A DNA stretch of 64,000 nucleotides, from contig NC_041004.1 of NCBI RefSeq assembly GCF_004193775.1, positions 31,334,411 to 31,398,410 on the forward strand, read 5' to 3'. The position numbers and the translations under genes are program-made. This stretch comes from Glycine soja (taxonomy: Eukaryota; Streptophyta; Magnoliopsida; Fabales; Fabaceae). How positions within the stretch are numbered: the first letter of the stretch is position 1; every line of letters starts with the position of its first letter. Positions 21,931 to 32,881 of the stretch are shown in pieces. A model generated the notes under the pieces. The model made no database searches and was not told where the DNA came from. It saw only the letters and a program-made list of their open reading frames with translations.

Positions 21931-24014
21931 ATCTTATAAAAGATAAATCAATTAGTCAATTCACAAACCCAAACACAAAAAAAAAAGTAGCACATGGAAG
22001 TAGAAGCCAAAGTTGAAGTATTTGCTCACACCGTTATAGGCTTAGCTAATTCCAAAAGCTAATGTCTAACATTGTAAACATGACAAAAATAATTTGATAA
22101 AAAAATTTAGTCACAACAACTAATCATGTTAATAAGGAAGAAATTATAAAAATAACTCTAAAGTCTCGACTAAAAGGTCTCAATTTGTTAGAATGCAAAC
22201 AATTTTCAACAACACCTCATACAATTACAAGTAATATAATAATATTGTAAACAATGGTAGCATATTACCCTTTTGCTCAAAAGAAAAAAAATGGACAATT
22301 GGACATTATTACTGCAAGACCCCAAGAAAAGTGAAAATAAGTTGAAACCATTTTAATTCAAACTTTCAAAGTGAGCCATAGTCACCATTTTGTGACAATA
22401 GAAGCCAAGGGTAATAGACAAAGCGAGAGAACAATGGAAAAGTTAAAGCCATAATGCAACACCCTTGACCCTTTGTGTGTGTTCTCTCTTCTAATTGTAA
22501 TAGAGTTTTATGCCGCAAAAGATGTACTATAACCCAGATCAAATTTTGGGTGTTAGGGGTGGAAATGGATTGTGGAGACGAGAATGGAGGTGCACCATGT
22601 CAATGTGGGTACCTTTGTTGTTGAAGTCAGAAATGGGGAGGAAGGTGTAAGCTACCGGAGTGGTGGTGTGGACTCTTCATTTCTTTTATCCACAAAAATT
22701 GTTTATGTTGCCACAACCTAGAAAATGATGGAGCTAGTTTCAAATCTTGATGGAAATTCAATGTTGAATTGCTCATAAATTGGTGCTTGAAATTCAAGGT
22801 TGTGTTGTTGAGAATGGGAAGCTGAAATGAAATGAGAAGCATTGAAGTAGGAGGAAGCCAAGACAGTGTGTGGGTGAATGGGAAACGTAAAAATGATTTT
22901 TTTTAATATCAAACCTAAACTTTTTTTGGGGTCCTTCCCATTTATTCATTATTGGACATCTATAAAGAAACATTAAAATAGCGATCATCCAACCATCCCT
23001 TATCCCACTTTAGAGGGGTCGATCACTCCGTGCCACGATGATGGTATTAACAACTATGATGTGACATGCATGCTCTAGCTAAGGAGAAATGTTAATTATA
23101 ATTATTTATTAGTCTTTATTGTTTATTTGTTTCCTTAATTATTATAATCATTATTAGTCCTAGTTACTAAAATTAGGATAACCATTTAAACTTTTCTATT
23201 TACCATAATTGTAGGATCAATTAGAAATGATCAATATTCTTTTTTATCTAGGTTTTACTCTATTAAAAAAAGCTTTACTTGTATACAAATTATGTACTTA
23301 AATATGTGAATATCAATGTGAAGCATTCATTTAGTTCTAAACAATTAGGAAAAATATAACTCACATTCACATTTAAATCAACTTACATTTTCAAATCTTT
23401 AGACAAAACATAGATTATATAGACTAGCATGCAAAATTTAGACCTATATACCTCTAACACTAATCTATTTTGCAACCTCAATATGGAATAGATAAATGTT
23501 ATTTGTATAATAAATTGTATAAAAAAAGGAAAGAAATGGAAATGGGAAAAAAAATAGAAGATGTATTCAATAATGTGAAGGAGAAAAAGAGAGAAAAAAA
23601 AATGTATTATATGAATTGGGGAAGATATAACCTACTTCAAATGTTATATGGCTAATATCATATGATTGTGGTACTCCCTTTCTCTCAAAATTTGTTGTCT
23701 TAGGTTTTGGAACTTATTTTTTTCTCTTTACACAATAATTGTTATAGGACAGAGAGAATATTTTAAAATTAAAAACTAAAAATGATTATTTATCCCAAAC
23801 AATTCTTTAAATGTATGTTTCTTTTGACATCAACTCTTGTTTGAATTTAATTTTTGCTTTTAGACGAGATTCTTTTTTTATTCATAGGAATTGAATACGA
23901 TATCAGGGGGTTTACAACATTCATACACCTTGCTCAAACAATTGAATTAGATTTCCTTGGTTAGATGGATTCTTAATTAGTCTTTGTATTCACCAAAACA
24001 CACTTGTCTTAATT
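21931..24014. other. Non-coding stretch
   Basis: AT-rich sequence. The part up to about 22900 is probably the upstream region of the adjoining hAT remnant; short minus-strand frames at 22627-22988 have no recognisable domain. From 22990 to 24014 I see no gene, repeat array or terminus I can support. Confidence 0.5.
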
Positions 24015-25390
24015 TTTATAGAGTAAATATTCATTTTGGTCTTAATTTTTTTATAAAGAGTAAATATTCATTTAGTTTTTGAATGTGAAAAAAGTGTGAC
24101 AATTTTATCTTACCGCTAAGTTTTATACGTTAACTCAAACGTTCGTGCCTATGTGACACCTTTGGACCCAATTGTCATAGAAAAGAATGTTGCGTGTAAG
24201 GCTTACTTGGTGAGACTAATTTGTCAGCATATTGTTGATGAACCAATTTGTCAGTTTAAAAAATTGTTACATTTTTTTTAATTTAGTCTTTAAACTTAAC
24301 AATTTGTTGTTATTTTAGTCCCTTAACTTAATCACTTACTGACATTTTGGTTTATGAAAATACTTTCAAATTTTCATTTAGGTCCCATGTTTTATGTATA
24401 TTATTAGCATAGAAATTGTCATATTCTTTCATTTCTATTTTTTATTCCTCATATTTTTCATCTTCCGCTTACCAATTCTACCATTTAAGTTTTACTATAA
24501 ATATGAAATTAATTTATGAGAGTGAAAAGTTTTAAGGATAGGAATTGTAAGTGGGAGGGGTGATATAAGATCCATGTGATCAATTGACACACATTCAATA
24601 ATCAAAATGAAAGGATCAAACATATAAGAACATGTAATCAACTAAAAATGTTTCCATGAATTACTACCGCAAGTTATTTATAGACATCAAATAATTTTAA
24701 ATGTAATGATTACTTGAGAGTGTTGAATAAACTATTTGAAAATTTTAATTGAATAACACGTAACTTCTTTAAAAAACTAGATAATGTTATGAAAAAAATA
24801 GTATTAAAGATGTTTTTGTGTTATTTTCCTATTAAAATTAATGTTTTTTGAATAAATGTCGAACTTTATATGCAAATGGTGGATATAAAAGTTAAGATGA
24901 AGTTCAAAATATGGAAGAGGAACGTGAAAAATATGAGATATTGAAGTAAGGGGATATGGTAATGACTAGGCTAATAATTTATGCAATGAGTTATCTAATT
25001 AAAAATAAAAAATAAATCTAGGGACCAAAATGACAAACTCGGCTAAGTTCAAGTGATTAAGTTTAGAGATTAAAATAACAAGTTGTTAAATCCAAAGACA
25101 ACTAAAAAAAATTAACAATTTTCAAAGCTGACAAATTAGTTCATTGGTAATACATTGACAAATTAGTCTCATCAATTAAACAACACACATAACGTTCTTT
25201 AGTATTACAAGTAGGGCCACAGGTGTCACAAAGACACAAATGTTTGAATTAACGGATGAAATCTAATAATGAGATAAATTTGTCGCACTTTTTGCATATT
25301 CAAAATTTTAATTTAATTTTTTATCTACCAAAGACAAATCTATTGTCATCTTATACTTTTAGAGACCCATATGAATATTTATCCTTTTAT
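24015..25390. mobile_element. Foldback/MITE-like element with long inverted repeats
   Basis: The left arm (about 24050-24365) and the right arm reverse-complemented (about 25010-25390) align over roughly 320 bp. Shared blocks include TAAATATTCAT(T/A)T, GTGACACCT, GAGACTAATTTGTCA, AACTTAATCACTT and GACAT/TCATTTTGGT. The spacer is about 650 bp without coding sequence. The left terminal motif is partly duplicated (24021 and 24057), so the exact left end is uncertain and no target duplication was assigned. Confidence 0.7.
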
Positions 25391-25905
25391 AAATGGAAAA
25401 AAATGTCTCAACTTGGGACACTACTTGAAAACGAGAAAATGCATAATAAATTGTATTTTTTTGTGTTGTTATTACATTTTGTCATTGCAATCCTTTTCAA
25501 ATTTGGAAAACTTAAGTAAAATTTACTTAAAGCTTGTCGCCTTTTCAATCTGTAAGCTCAGCTTATAAAGTTATCAAACCAGACTTGTATAATAAGAAAC
25601 AACTTAAAAATGAAACTCAATTTTCATTACATCTTATGGCAGAGCTTGAGCATCAAACAAAATCAAAGAATATTTTATTAATATCCACATTTTATAAATA
25701 TATTCAACGCACGTATAATCAATTAGCAATGCTTTCTATTCGTGTAATTCTGGAAAAAAAAATGAAGAAAGAGAAACCCACCTTCCAAAGTTTCTCTTCT
25801 CCCTTTACTCTTATAGAAAGCTATTTTTCAAAAAAAAAAAGAAAATTATACTTTTTCTTGACAAACAAAAACAAATTATACTTGTTCTTACAAAAATTCG
25901 AAACC
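25391..25905. other. Non-coding stretch before the gypsy nest
   Basis: AT-rich. The frames here contain no recognised domain. It ends with AAACC (25901-25905), the target copy of the large Ty3/gypsy insertion. Confidence 0.5.
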
Positions 25906-26519
25906 GTGACACATTAGGGGGGACTTGGCTGGAGTACAGTCCCAGACTTCATACGTTGGCTTTAAGAATGACCTTTGTTGAGAGGACAAGAGGGAGAGAC
26001 TTACAAAACAAAGGACACTGATACTCAAGTTAGAATGTGAGTTATGAGGAATATGCTTATGAGAGCAACTATGCTTAAGCTTGAAGGGTAAGCGAATGAG
26101 AGATGATGGGATGTGTAGAGGGTTCAATGGAACCTATATTTATAGTAGTGGAGCATGACTGTTGGTCCTTGTTTGTAGCGACTATTATAGTATTTGCAGA
26201 TAATTTCTGACTTGTAGTTAATAGTCGAGAGCTTATAGATAATGTTAGAGATAAATATTTGCTTATAGATAAAAGGTATAAGATAATCATACCTTTTAGA
26301 TAATGTGTAGCCTCATAGATGATTAATTACCTTCCAATAGATAAGATATTCAAATACATTTGAATATTAATAGGTTAGAGGTAACTTGTTTATTGGGGAG
26401 CCCGACTGTTGAGGGTCGAATGTCCATATTCCTATAGCAGGGCTGACGTGGAAGGTTGACACGTGTCTCAAAGTGCCATGTAGGATGCCACGTGTATTTT
26501 TTGGATCCTGGACAATACA
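25906..26519 (-). repeat. 3' LTR of the outer gypsy element
   Basis: About 614 bp, starting GTGACAC (the expected first T seems lost) and ending ACAATACA. A minus-strand TATAAATATAGG box lies near 26135-26145. U3 carries CACGTG-type motifs (26446-26496). Just inside, 26520-26532 reads on minus as a purine tract with AGGGGG. Confidence 0.85.
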
Positions 26520-26968
26520 TAAGCCCCCTAAGCTCTGAGCCGGCTTGCGGGCGAAAGAGGTTGTCTAGTGCTTAAAGAGTTTGTCTTGTGTTGAGGGAGA
26601 TTGTCTGGTGTCCGGAGTAGTAGTCTTTGTTGGATCAAGTAGCCTCGGAATAATTAAGAAGGGGGGTTGAATTAATTATTAATGAGCCTTTACTAATTAA
26701 AAAACTTATCCTTCTTAGTGTTACTAGATTTAATTAGGCTTTTACTACTAAGTTAAGAAAGTAAAGAACAAAAATAGAAACTTAATCAAAAGTAAAAGCG
26801 ATAATTAAAGTGCACAACGGAAATTAAAGAGTGTAGGGAAGAAGAAGACAAACACAAGAATTTTATATTGGTTCGGAAACAACCCGTGCCTATATCCAAT
26901 CCCCAAGCAACCTGTGGTTCTTGAGATTTCTTTCAACCTTGTAAAATCCTTTACAAGCCAAAGATCCA

Positions 26969-27929
26969 CAAGGGATGTACCCTCCCTTGTTCTCTTTGAA
27001 AACCCAAGTGGATGTACCCTCCACTTGAACTGATCCACAAGAGATGTACCCTCTCTTGTTCCCAGTATAACAATCCCCAAGTAGATGTACCCTATACTTG
27101 TACCACAAAGGATGTACCCTCCAATGTGTTGGGACAAAGAATTCTCAGGCGGTTAGTCCTTTGAATCTTTGTAAAGGGGAAACAAAAGATATCTCAGGCG
27201 GTTAGTCCTTTGAGATCATTTGTTTAAGGGAAAGGGAAGAATCAAAAGAATTCTCAGGCGGGGTCCTTTGAATTCTCTTGGAAAGGGAGAAGAGAGACAC
27301 AAAAGAATTCAGGCGGTTAGTCCTTCGTTCTTTTGTCAAAAGGAGAAGATAATGAAAAAGATGAATAACACAAGTTTTTGAACAAAGAACTTTTCTTGGA
27401 AGAGAAAGTTTTGAACAAAAACTTTTAGAAAGATGAAGATGAAAAAGAATCAGAAAATTTTGTAGACAAAGTTGAAATATATTGAATGATGTTGAGAGAA
27501 GATTGAAAGATAGTATGAAAGATAGATGATTATTTTTCAATCATTTTTTTGTTTCATGCCAAGGTCACATATTTATAATTTCTTGATGACTCAAGTCAAA
27601 ACTTGTAACTCTTAGCAATTCCTTTAAAACTAATTACTTAAAAAGTTATGACTTTTGAAAGAATCTTCAGAAAAAAGTCACTTGAAGAATAGTGACTTTT
27701 GGAAATGAGTTTTTCTAAAACAGTCACTGGTAATTGATTACCATTAAGGTATAATCGATTACACATCAACAAATGTGACTCTTCATTTTGAATTTTGAAA
27801 ATCTTAACGTTTTAAAACACTGGTAATCGATTACATGATTATGGTAATCGATTACAGCTTTGTAAATCAGTTTGAAAAACAATGCTGGCTACTGGTAATC
27901 GATTACTACCTTCTGGTAATCGATTACCA
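26969..27929 (-). repeat. Hairpin array II and paired palindromes in LTR A3
   Basis: Array II lies at 26969-27126, with plus-strand loop TGTACCC and stems CAAGGGA/TCCCTTG, CAAGTGGA/TCCACTTG, CAAGAGA/TCTCTTG, AAGTAGA/TATACTT and CAAAGGA/TCCAATG. Array I lies at 27130-27345. Palindrome pairs are centred at 27735.5/27756.5, 27828.5/27849.5 and 27900.5/27921.5, every pair 21 bp apart. A minus TATA box lies near 27575, between the palindromes and the leader. Confidence 0.82.
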
Positions 27930-28668
27930 GAGAGTAAAACTCTTTGGTAAAAGATTTTGTGAAAACTTCATCTGCTACTCAATGTTTTGAAAAACTTTTT
28001 AGTACTTATCTTGATTGAGTCTTCTCTTGATTATTGAATCTTGATCTTGATTTTTCTTGAATCTTGATTCTTAAATCTTGATTCTTGATTCTTGATTCTT
28101 GAATCTTGAATCTTGAAACTTGAAACTTGATTCTTGAATCTTTGCTTGAAACTTTGCTTAACTCTTGATTCTTTGGCATCATCAAAATAACCTTGGAAGA
28201 CATTGCTTCCACAATCTCCCCCTTTTTAATGATGTCAATCCTAAAATCAAGAGAATACATACAAATTTTGTTCTACTGTTCACTCATCCCTTTCTCTCCC
28301 TTTCTTTTTAAATTTATGCTTAATTTTAAAGTTTTGAAAATATAATATCTTGATTTCTAAAATACCCATTTTTCTCTCCCCCTTTGGCAACATCAAAAAC
28401 GCCAAAGTGTATAAAACATACATAATTCAAAAAACATACACAAAGCATTTTTTGTAAAATAAACATAAAAGATTCTAAACCAATCATGAAAAAAACATGA
28501 ATAAACCAAATTAAAATGCAAACCATGTAGTCATATAACATAATTCATAAATGTTCAGTCATACTAAGCAAATATTAAAAGAAATACTAAGTGTTCAAAT
28601 GTCATAATAATATAGCCAAATACATGGCTAGAAATCAAAGTACTAATAATACTAAAAATTAATAAAGT

Positions 28669-29772
28669 CTAAGACGATGGTGGTGGTAGATCAAAGCACG
28701 TGTGAATGAAGGTGACATCTTCTTCAACCTTTGTGATCCTTGAGTCCATCTTGTTGAATCGTGTGTGCACTTGTTGTTCCAAAGCATCAAACCTTTCACC
28801 AACATAAGTTTGGAGTCCATCGAACTTGTCCAAAATACTTTGAAGGAGAGAAGAGTCTCCTTCAATCGGTAATTGTCCTTCATCATCATTTGGTTGAGTA
28901 CCCTTTTTTACCCAAGAGCCATCACGCTCTTTGCGGTAACCAAAAGGATGCAACCACAGCAGCACCGATCAAGAAAGATCTCTTGATTGGAACATAAGGT
29001 TAAAAATCAAGGGGATGTTGAAATGTTGAAGGAAAAGAGTGACTAAATGTGGATATGGTAAAGGAGCATTTAATCGCAATGCCTTATGCATGCGATATCG
29101 GACTAAGTGTGCCCAATCAATTTGTCGGTCGTTATGAAAAGCCCACATGACAATAAGATCTTCTTCAGAAACCTGTGCAAGGTTTGAAGATCTTGGAAGT
29201 AAAATGCGAACAATAAGATAATGAAGGATGCGGCTTTCAAGAGCCAATGAACCGGCAAGAAGCCTTCCGGTCATATCCGCTTGGTTGGTGCAAACCAACC
29301 GACGGGCATCATGCACAGAAAAATCAAACTTCCAATCATTGTCCAATGTACCTTCAAATGGTACACCGTCGCTAGATAATTGGGTCAAATCATAGAAGAG
29401 GGATTGGTCAATGACCATCTTTATCCCATAAACTTCTGAAATCAAGGTACTTTCTTGAATTTCAAGGTTCGAATAAAAAACTTTTACCAATTCAGAATAC
29501 ACAGGCAATTTCAGAGACATAAAGGGAATGAGATTTGAGTTTTGAAATGCTTGAATGCATTCGAAACTCTCATCAGAAAAGAAATCCATATCTATGAACT
29601 TAGGGTCAATGATAGAACGAGAGGAGAATAGGTTTGTGTATCGTATACATTGTTCTTCTGATGAGAACAATGAGGAGGAGGACATGGAGGAAGGAATTGG
29701 AATATCCTGAGGCTTGGAGTGTCGTTGGCTTCTACTCGAAGAACCTTTGCGCTTCTTTGATGGTTCAACCAT
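28669..29772 (-). pseudogene. Putative plant transposon protein ORF with one TGA
   Basis: A single minus-strand frame from ATG at 29772 (MVEPSKKRKGSSSRSQRHSK) to 28669, interrupted by one in-frame TGA (28969-28971). The basic Ser-rich N-terminus is followed by a domain with LPVYSELVKVFYSNLEIQES, YDLTQLSSDGVPFEG, ILHYLIVRILLPRSSN and LIVMWAFHNDRQIDW, the pattern of the putative plant transposon protein domain (PF20167-like). After the TGA the tail has DKFDGLQTYVGERFDALEQQ, a likely coiled coil. Its place between the lost pol and the 3' LTR is that of the extra or env-like ORF of SIRE-type copia elements. Function unknown. Confidence 0.65.
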
Positions 29773-29879
29773 TTGAAAGATTTTTCAAAATTTCAATGGT
29801 TGAAATGAAAGAGAATGGAAAAAGATGAAGTTTGGGCTTTGTGGGAAGTGATTTGGACAAGAAATTTCAAATTTTCAAT

Positions 29880-30923
29880 TGGTTGATGTTGAAGTTTTCC
29901 TACCAGCTACTTTGGTTGGTTCTATTGTGGTCGTCGCCTACCGTGGTGACACCTTTGCTGAGTGCCAGTGTGGCAACAACTGGTGCTCATACGATGTTGC
30001 CTCCTTCCTCGTCGGCTTCGATGCTTTCTCCCTTTACTGTTTTGGTGGCCGTGGCATCGCCTTCTACGTCCTCTCGCCCTCGCGTCTCCCTTTATCACTT
30101 GTACACCTCTAGTGATGCTGACTCATTGTGGGATGCAACTTATAAGCTGGAGCAGAAGACCTTGGTTGACTTTGTGTCAGCCTTTGACAAGAATCTTATT
30201 AGGTCAACTGGGGTTTAGAATGCTACTGACTTTGCCAAAGTCTTTCTCCAAAGGAGTTTGGAAATTCTGGAGGAGAATGGATAGCGACACCAAGATTATG
30301 TGCATAAGGTGGCGTCCTTGGAGGCGGAGGTCGCCAAATGAAGGGCTGCTACTCGTACTCTTTGAGGAATGGATCGCCCTAAGGTGGCCAATGCCACTGT
30401 TGCTTTTGTTGAGGCCGTAAGGTCAAATCGCCAATTATCTTCCAAAGTTAGTGGTATAATGGCCAAGTTTTTGCGCACCTGGTTGGATGATGATAAAATT
30501 TTCAAACACTGCAAGGAGTTGTAGGTAGAGAAGAAGGACCTAGGCGGCTAGGTGGAGAGTGTGGCGGTTGAGAAGGATGAGCTTGCCAAGGTTGTTACTA
30601 ATTTAAAGGCCTGACTTAAGGAGTCAGAGTCCAAGTTGAATGAGTCTGAGCTGCGGGATACCAAGGGGAGGGAAGCCAACAAGGAGCTTGAGGAAGAGCT
30701 GCTTTAGTACAAGAAAGAGGTCTTGGAGCAGCATGTAAAAGGATTTCGGAAAGCCGTTAGGGAGCCTAATTTCTTTCCAAAGGATCTTGACTTGGGTTTC
30801 TTCGATCCCCTCAAGGATCTGAAGGATGGTGTCTTGCTTGATGAGAAAGACATTGCTGCTGAGGAGGAGGTCATTGATGAAGGCCAGTCTGCTATAGAAC
30901 AAGGCAATGATGCCTGTGTCTAG
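29880..30923 (+). pseudogene. Antisense extra ORF of the outer gypsy element
   Basis: Plus-strand, opposite to gag-pol. A decayed frame reads ASPSTSSRPRVSLYHLYTSS, DSLWDATYKLEQKTLVDFVS, then a coiled-coil region (KVASLEAEVAK, EKDELAKVVTNLKA, ESKLNESELRDTKG), ending at 30723-30923 with EQHVKGFRKAVREPNFFPKD, GFFDPLKDLKDGVLLDE and a stop. This resembles the C-terminal half of the putative gypsy-type transposon proteins (Transposase_28 family) found antisense downstream of pol in some Tat-type elements. The N-terminal half is missing, probably deleted with the 5' part of the adjacent copia-like element. Contains several stops. Confidence 0.65.
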
Positions 30924-31289
30924 GTTGCCTTTGTCTTTATCTTTTTTGTTCTTTGTTGGGATTTGGCCGTATAGGCCCTGTAACTATGACAATTTTTAAA
31001 TTTTCTTCAATGCACAAACTTTTCCTTTGATGGTGAATTTTTCATTATATATGTATGCCTTGTGTGTATGTCATGTATATCGCCTTTGTCATTGGAACGC
31101 TCCATACTTGTGGTCGTATGAATAAGTCGTTGTGATGTAGAATGTTTGATAGCGTAGGAAGTAAGACCTTATCGATGTAAAGGTAGGTCCATGGTGGTCT
31201 TGTAAAAAGTAGAATGACATGAAGCCATCTTAGGTTTGATTTCAACATGGTTAAAAGTCTTATCACCCATCTGGTGGGGCATTTATGTG

Positions 31290-31860
31290 TTTTGAGGAGC
31301 TTCTCCCCTGATGGTTGTTAGGAGTATGTTTGACTTGTCCCTATTGAAGGTCTTGCCAACTAGTCAAGGGGTACATTGCTTGACCTGTAGAGTTCTTTCT
31401 CTGATGGTTATGAGGAATGAGTATAAGTTGCACTTGATAGAAGGTCTTGTCATGCAATCTAGTGGTGGGTCGTCTTGACTTGCAAAGCTACTCCTCTGAT
31501 GGTTATGAGGAGTAAGCATGACTTTGATCTGATTAAAGGTCTTGCCAAATAGTGTGGTGGTAGTTTGTCTTTATGAACTTGGACCTTGGACGGTGGTCAT
31601 TGTAGTTGCTACAAGTGAGCGGACCAAAGGGGTGCCTTGGGTTTTGTAGAAGTATGCACCAAGGGCAGACCTTGGGTTTTGGAGGAATGTGTACCAAGGG
31701 CGGACCTTGGGTTTTTGATGTACTTGTATTCCAAGGGTGAACCTTGGGTTTGTCGAGCCTTGGACCAAGGACGTGTTTGCCCTGGATTTTGTCAAGCCTA
31801 CGGAGCTGTGTCGAGGCTTACTAAAGACGGGCCTTGGATTTTGATGAGTCTTGTGTGTAA
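31290..31860. repeat. Two tandem repeat types 3' of pol
   Basis: 31300-31560 holds three copies (near 31310, 31411, 31497) of a roughly 90-100 bp unit with CTGATGGTT(A/G)T(G/T)AGGA and GGTCTTGCCA. 31630-31860 holds a shorter unit around CCAAGGGCGGACCTTGGGTT, itself an inverted repeat (CCAAGG/CCTTGG). Both lie in the 3' region of the outer gypsy element. Confidence 0.75.
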
Positions 31861-31865
31861 TGCAA

Positions 31866-32742
31866 GTGTTGTGCTCTTGCATACATGGCATTCGCCGTGG
31901 GTGGCATGTACTGGAGGCGTAATGACGTACTTTTGCATACGTGCCTCTTACAAAGTGGCACATACTGGAGATATCATGGTGTGAATCAGTGGGACTCACT
32001 AAGGGCGAACCTTAGGTTTTGCGAGCCCTTTGGAGGATTGATCAGGAAATTGTCTGACTTGGGTTTTGGGCACTGTGCTCTTGCATGCATGCCACTCGCT
32101 GTGGGTGGCACACACTATAGACATGGTGGTATGCTTTTGCGTATATGTCACTCGCCGTGGGTGGCATATATAGTCTTGGCAGTGTTGGTGTGCTCTAGCG
32201 TACGTGTTTCTTACAAAGTGGCTCGTACTGGAGACATGGTGGTATGCTCTTGCGTACATGTCACTTGTCGTGGGTGACATGTATTGGAGACGTAGTAGTA
32301 TGCTCATGAGCACATGTCACTCGTCGTGGGTAACATGTACTATAGACATAACGATATGCTCTTGTATATATGTCACTCGTCGTGGGTGTCATATACTGAA
32401 GTCATGATAGTGTGCTCTTGCGCATATGTCACTCCTTGTGGGTGACATGTACTGGAGACATAGTAGTGTGGTCGAGCATATATGTCACTCACCGTGTGTG
32501 ACATATACCAGAGACTTCATAGTGTGCTCTTGCACACATGTCACTTGTCGTGGGTGACACGTACTAGAGACATAGTAGTGTACTCGTGCATATATGTCAC
32601 TTGCCATAGGTGACATATACTGGAGACTTAGTAGTATGCTCGTGCACACATGTCACTCACCGTAGGTGACACGTACTGGAGACATAATGTTGTGCTCTTG
32701 CATATGTGCCTCTTATAATGTGGCACATATTGGAGACATAGT
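31866..32742. repeat. About 12 to 14 copies of a 56-bp repeat with internal dyad
   Basis: The unit is roughly (T)GTGCTCTTGC-N-ATGTCACTCGTCG-TGGGTGACAT-GTACTGGAGACATAGTAG, mostly 56 bp. Inside each is an inverted repeat ATGTCAC/GTGACAT. Arm ends alternate: two units have TATATGTCAC/GTGACATATA and the units between them have ACATGTCAC/GTGACACGT, giving a local 112-bp dimer pattern (32463-32690). Non-coding. Confidence 0.85.
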
Positions 32743-32881
32743 GCTAGAAGAAGGGCTTACCAAGGGCTGACCTTGGGTTTCAAGAGCCTCGGAGCTACGA
32801 TTATGGATGCTCTTGTCTTGATAAGAGAAATGTGAAAGAATTGTTTTGCCATCCAGTTCTTATAGTCTGTATGCTCCATTG

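Larger units (their letters stand above)
26628..29870 (-). mobile_element. Truncated copia-like element with 3' LTR (A3)
   Basis: Minus-strand element. Its 3' LTR is 26628-28213 (1586 bp; TGTTGGATC on plus, TGTGGAAGC as the minus start). Next to it is the polypurine tract AAAAAGGGGGAGAT on minus (28214-28227), then a plant-transposon-protein ORF. No gag-pol or 5' LTR follows; its upstream border lies near 29870, where sequence changes to the antisense ORF of the outer element. No matching duplication of GTCTT (26623-26627) was found, consistent with a deletion across the junction. Confidence 0.75.

Noticed and set aside
22627..22988. Overlapping minus-strand frames of 64-71 codons
   Set aside because: Three overlapping frames with no recognised domain; more likely leader sequence of the neighbouring hAT remnant.
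25256..25917. Plus-strand frames of 60-127 codons
   Set aside because: AT-rich, low complexity, partly within the foldback arm; no domain or splice context.
30624..30902. Minus-strand frames of about 70-90 codons
   Set aside because: They lie opposite the recognisable C-terminus of the antisense extra ORF and have no own similarity.
31290..32742. Repeat arrays checked as a possible CRISPR array
   Set aside because: Units are contiguous and similar along their whole length with no unique spacers, and the genome is a plant.
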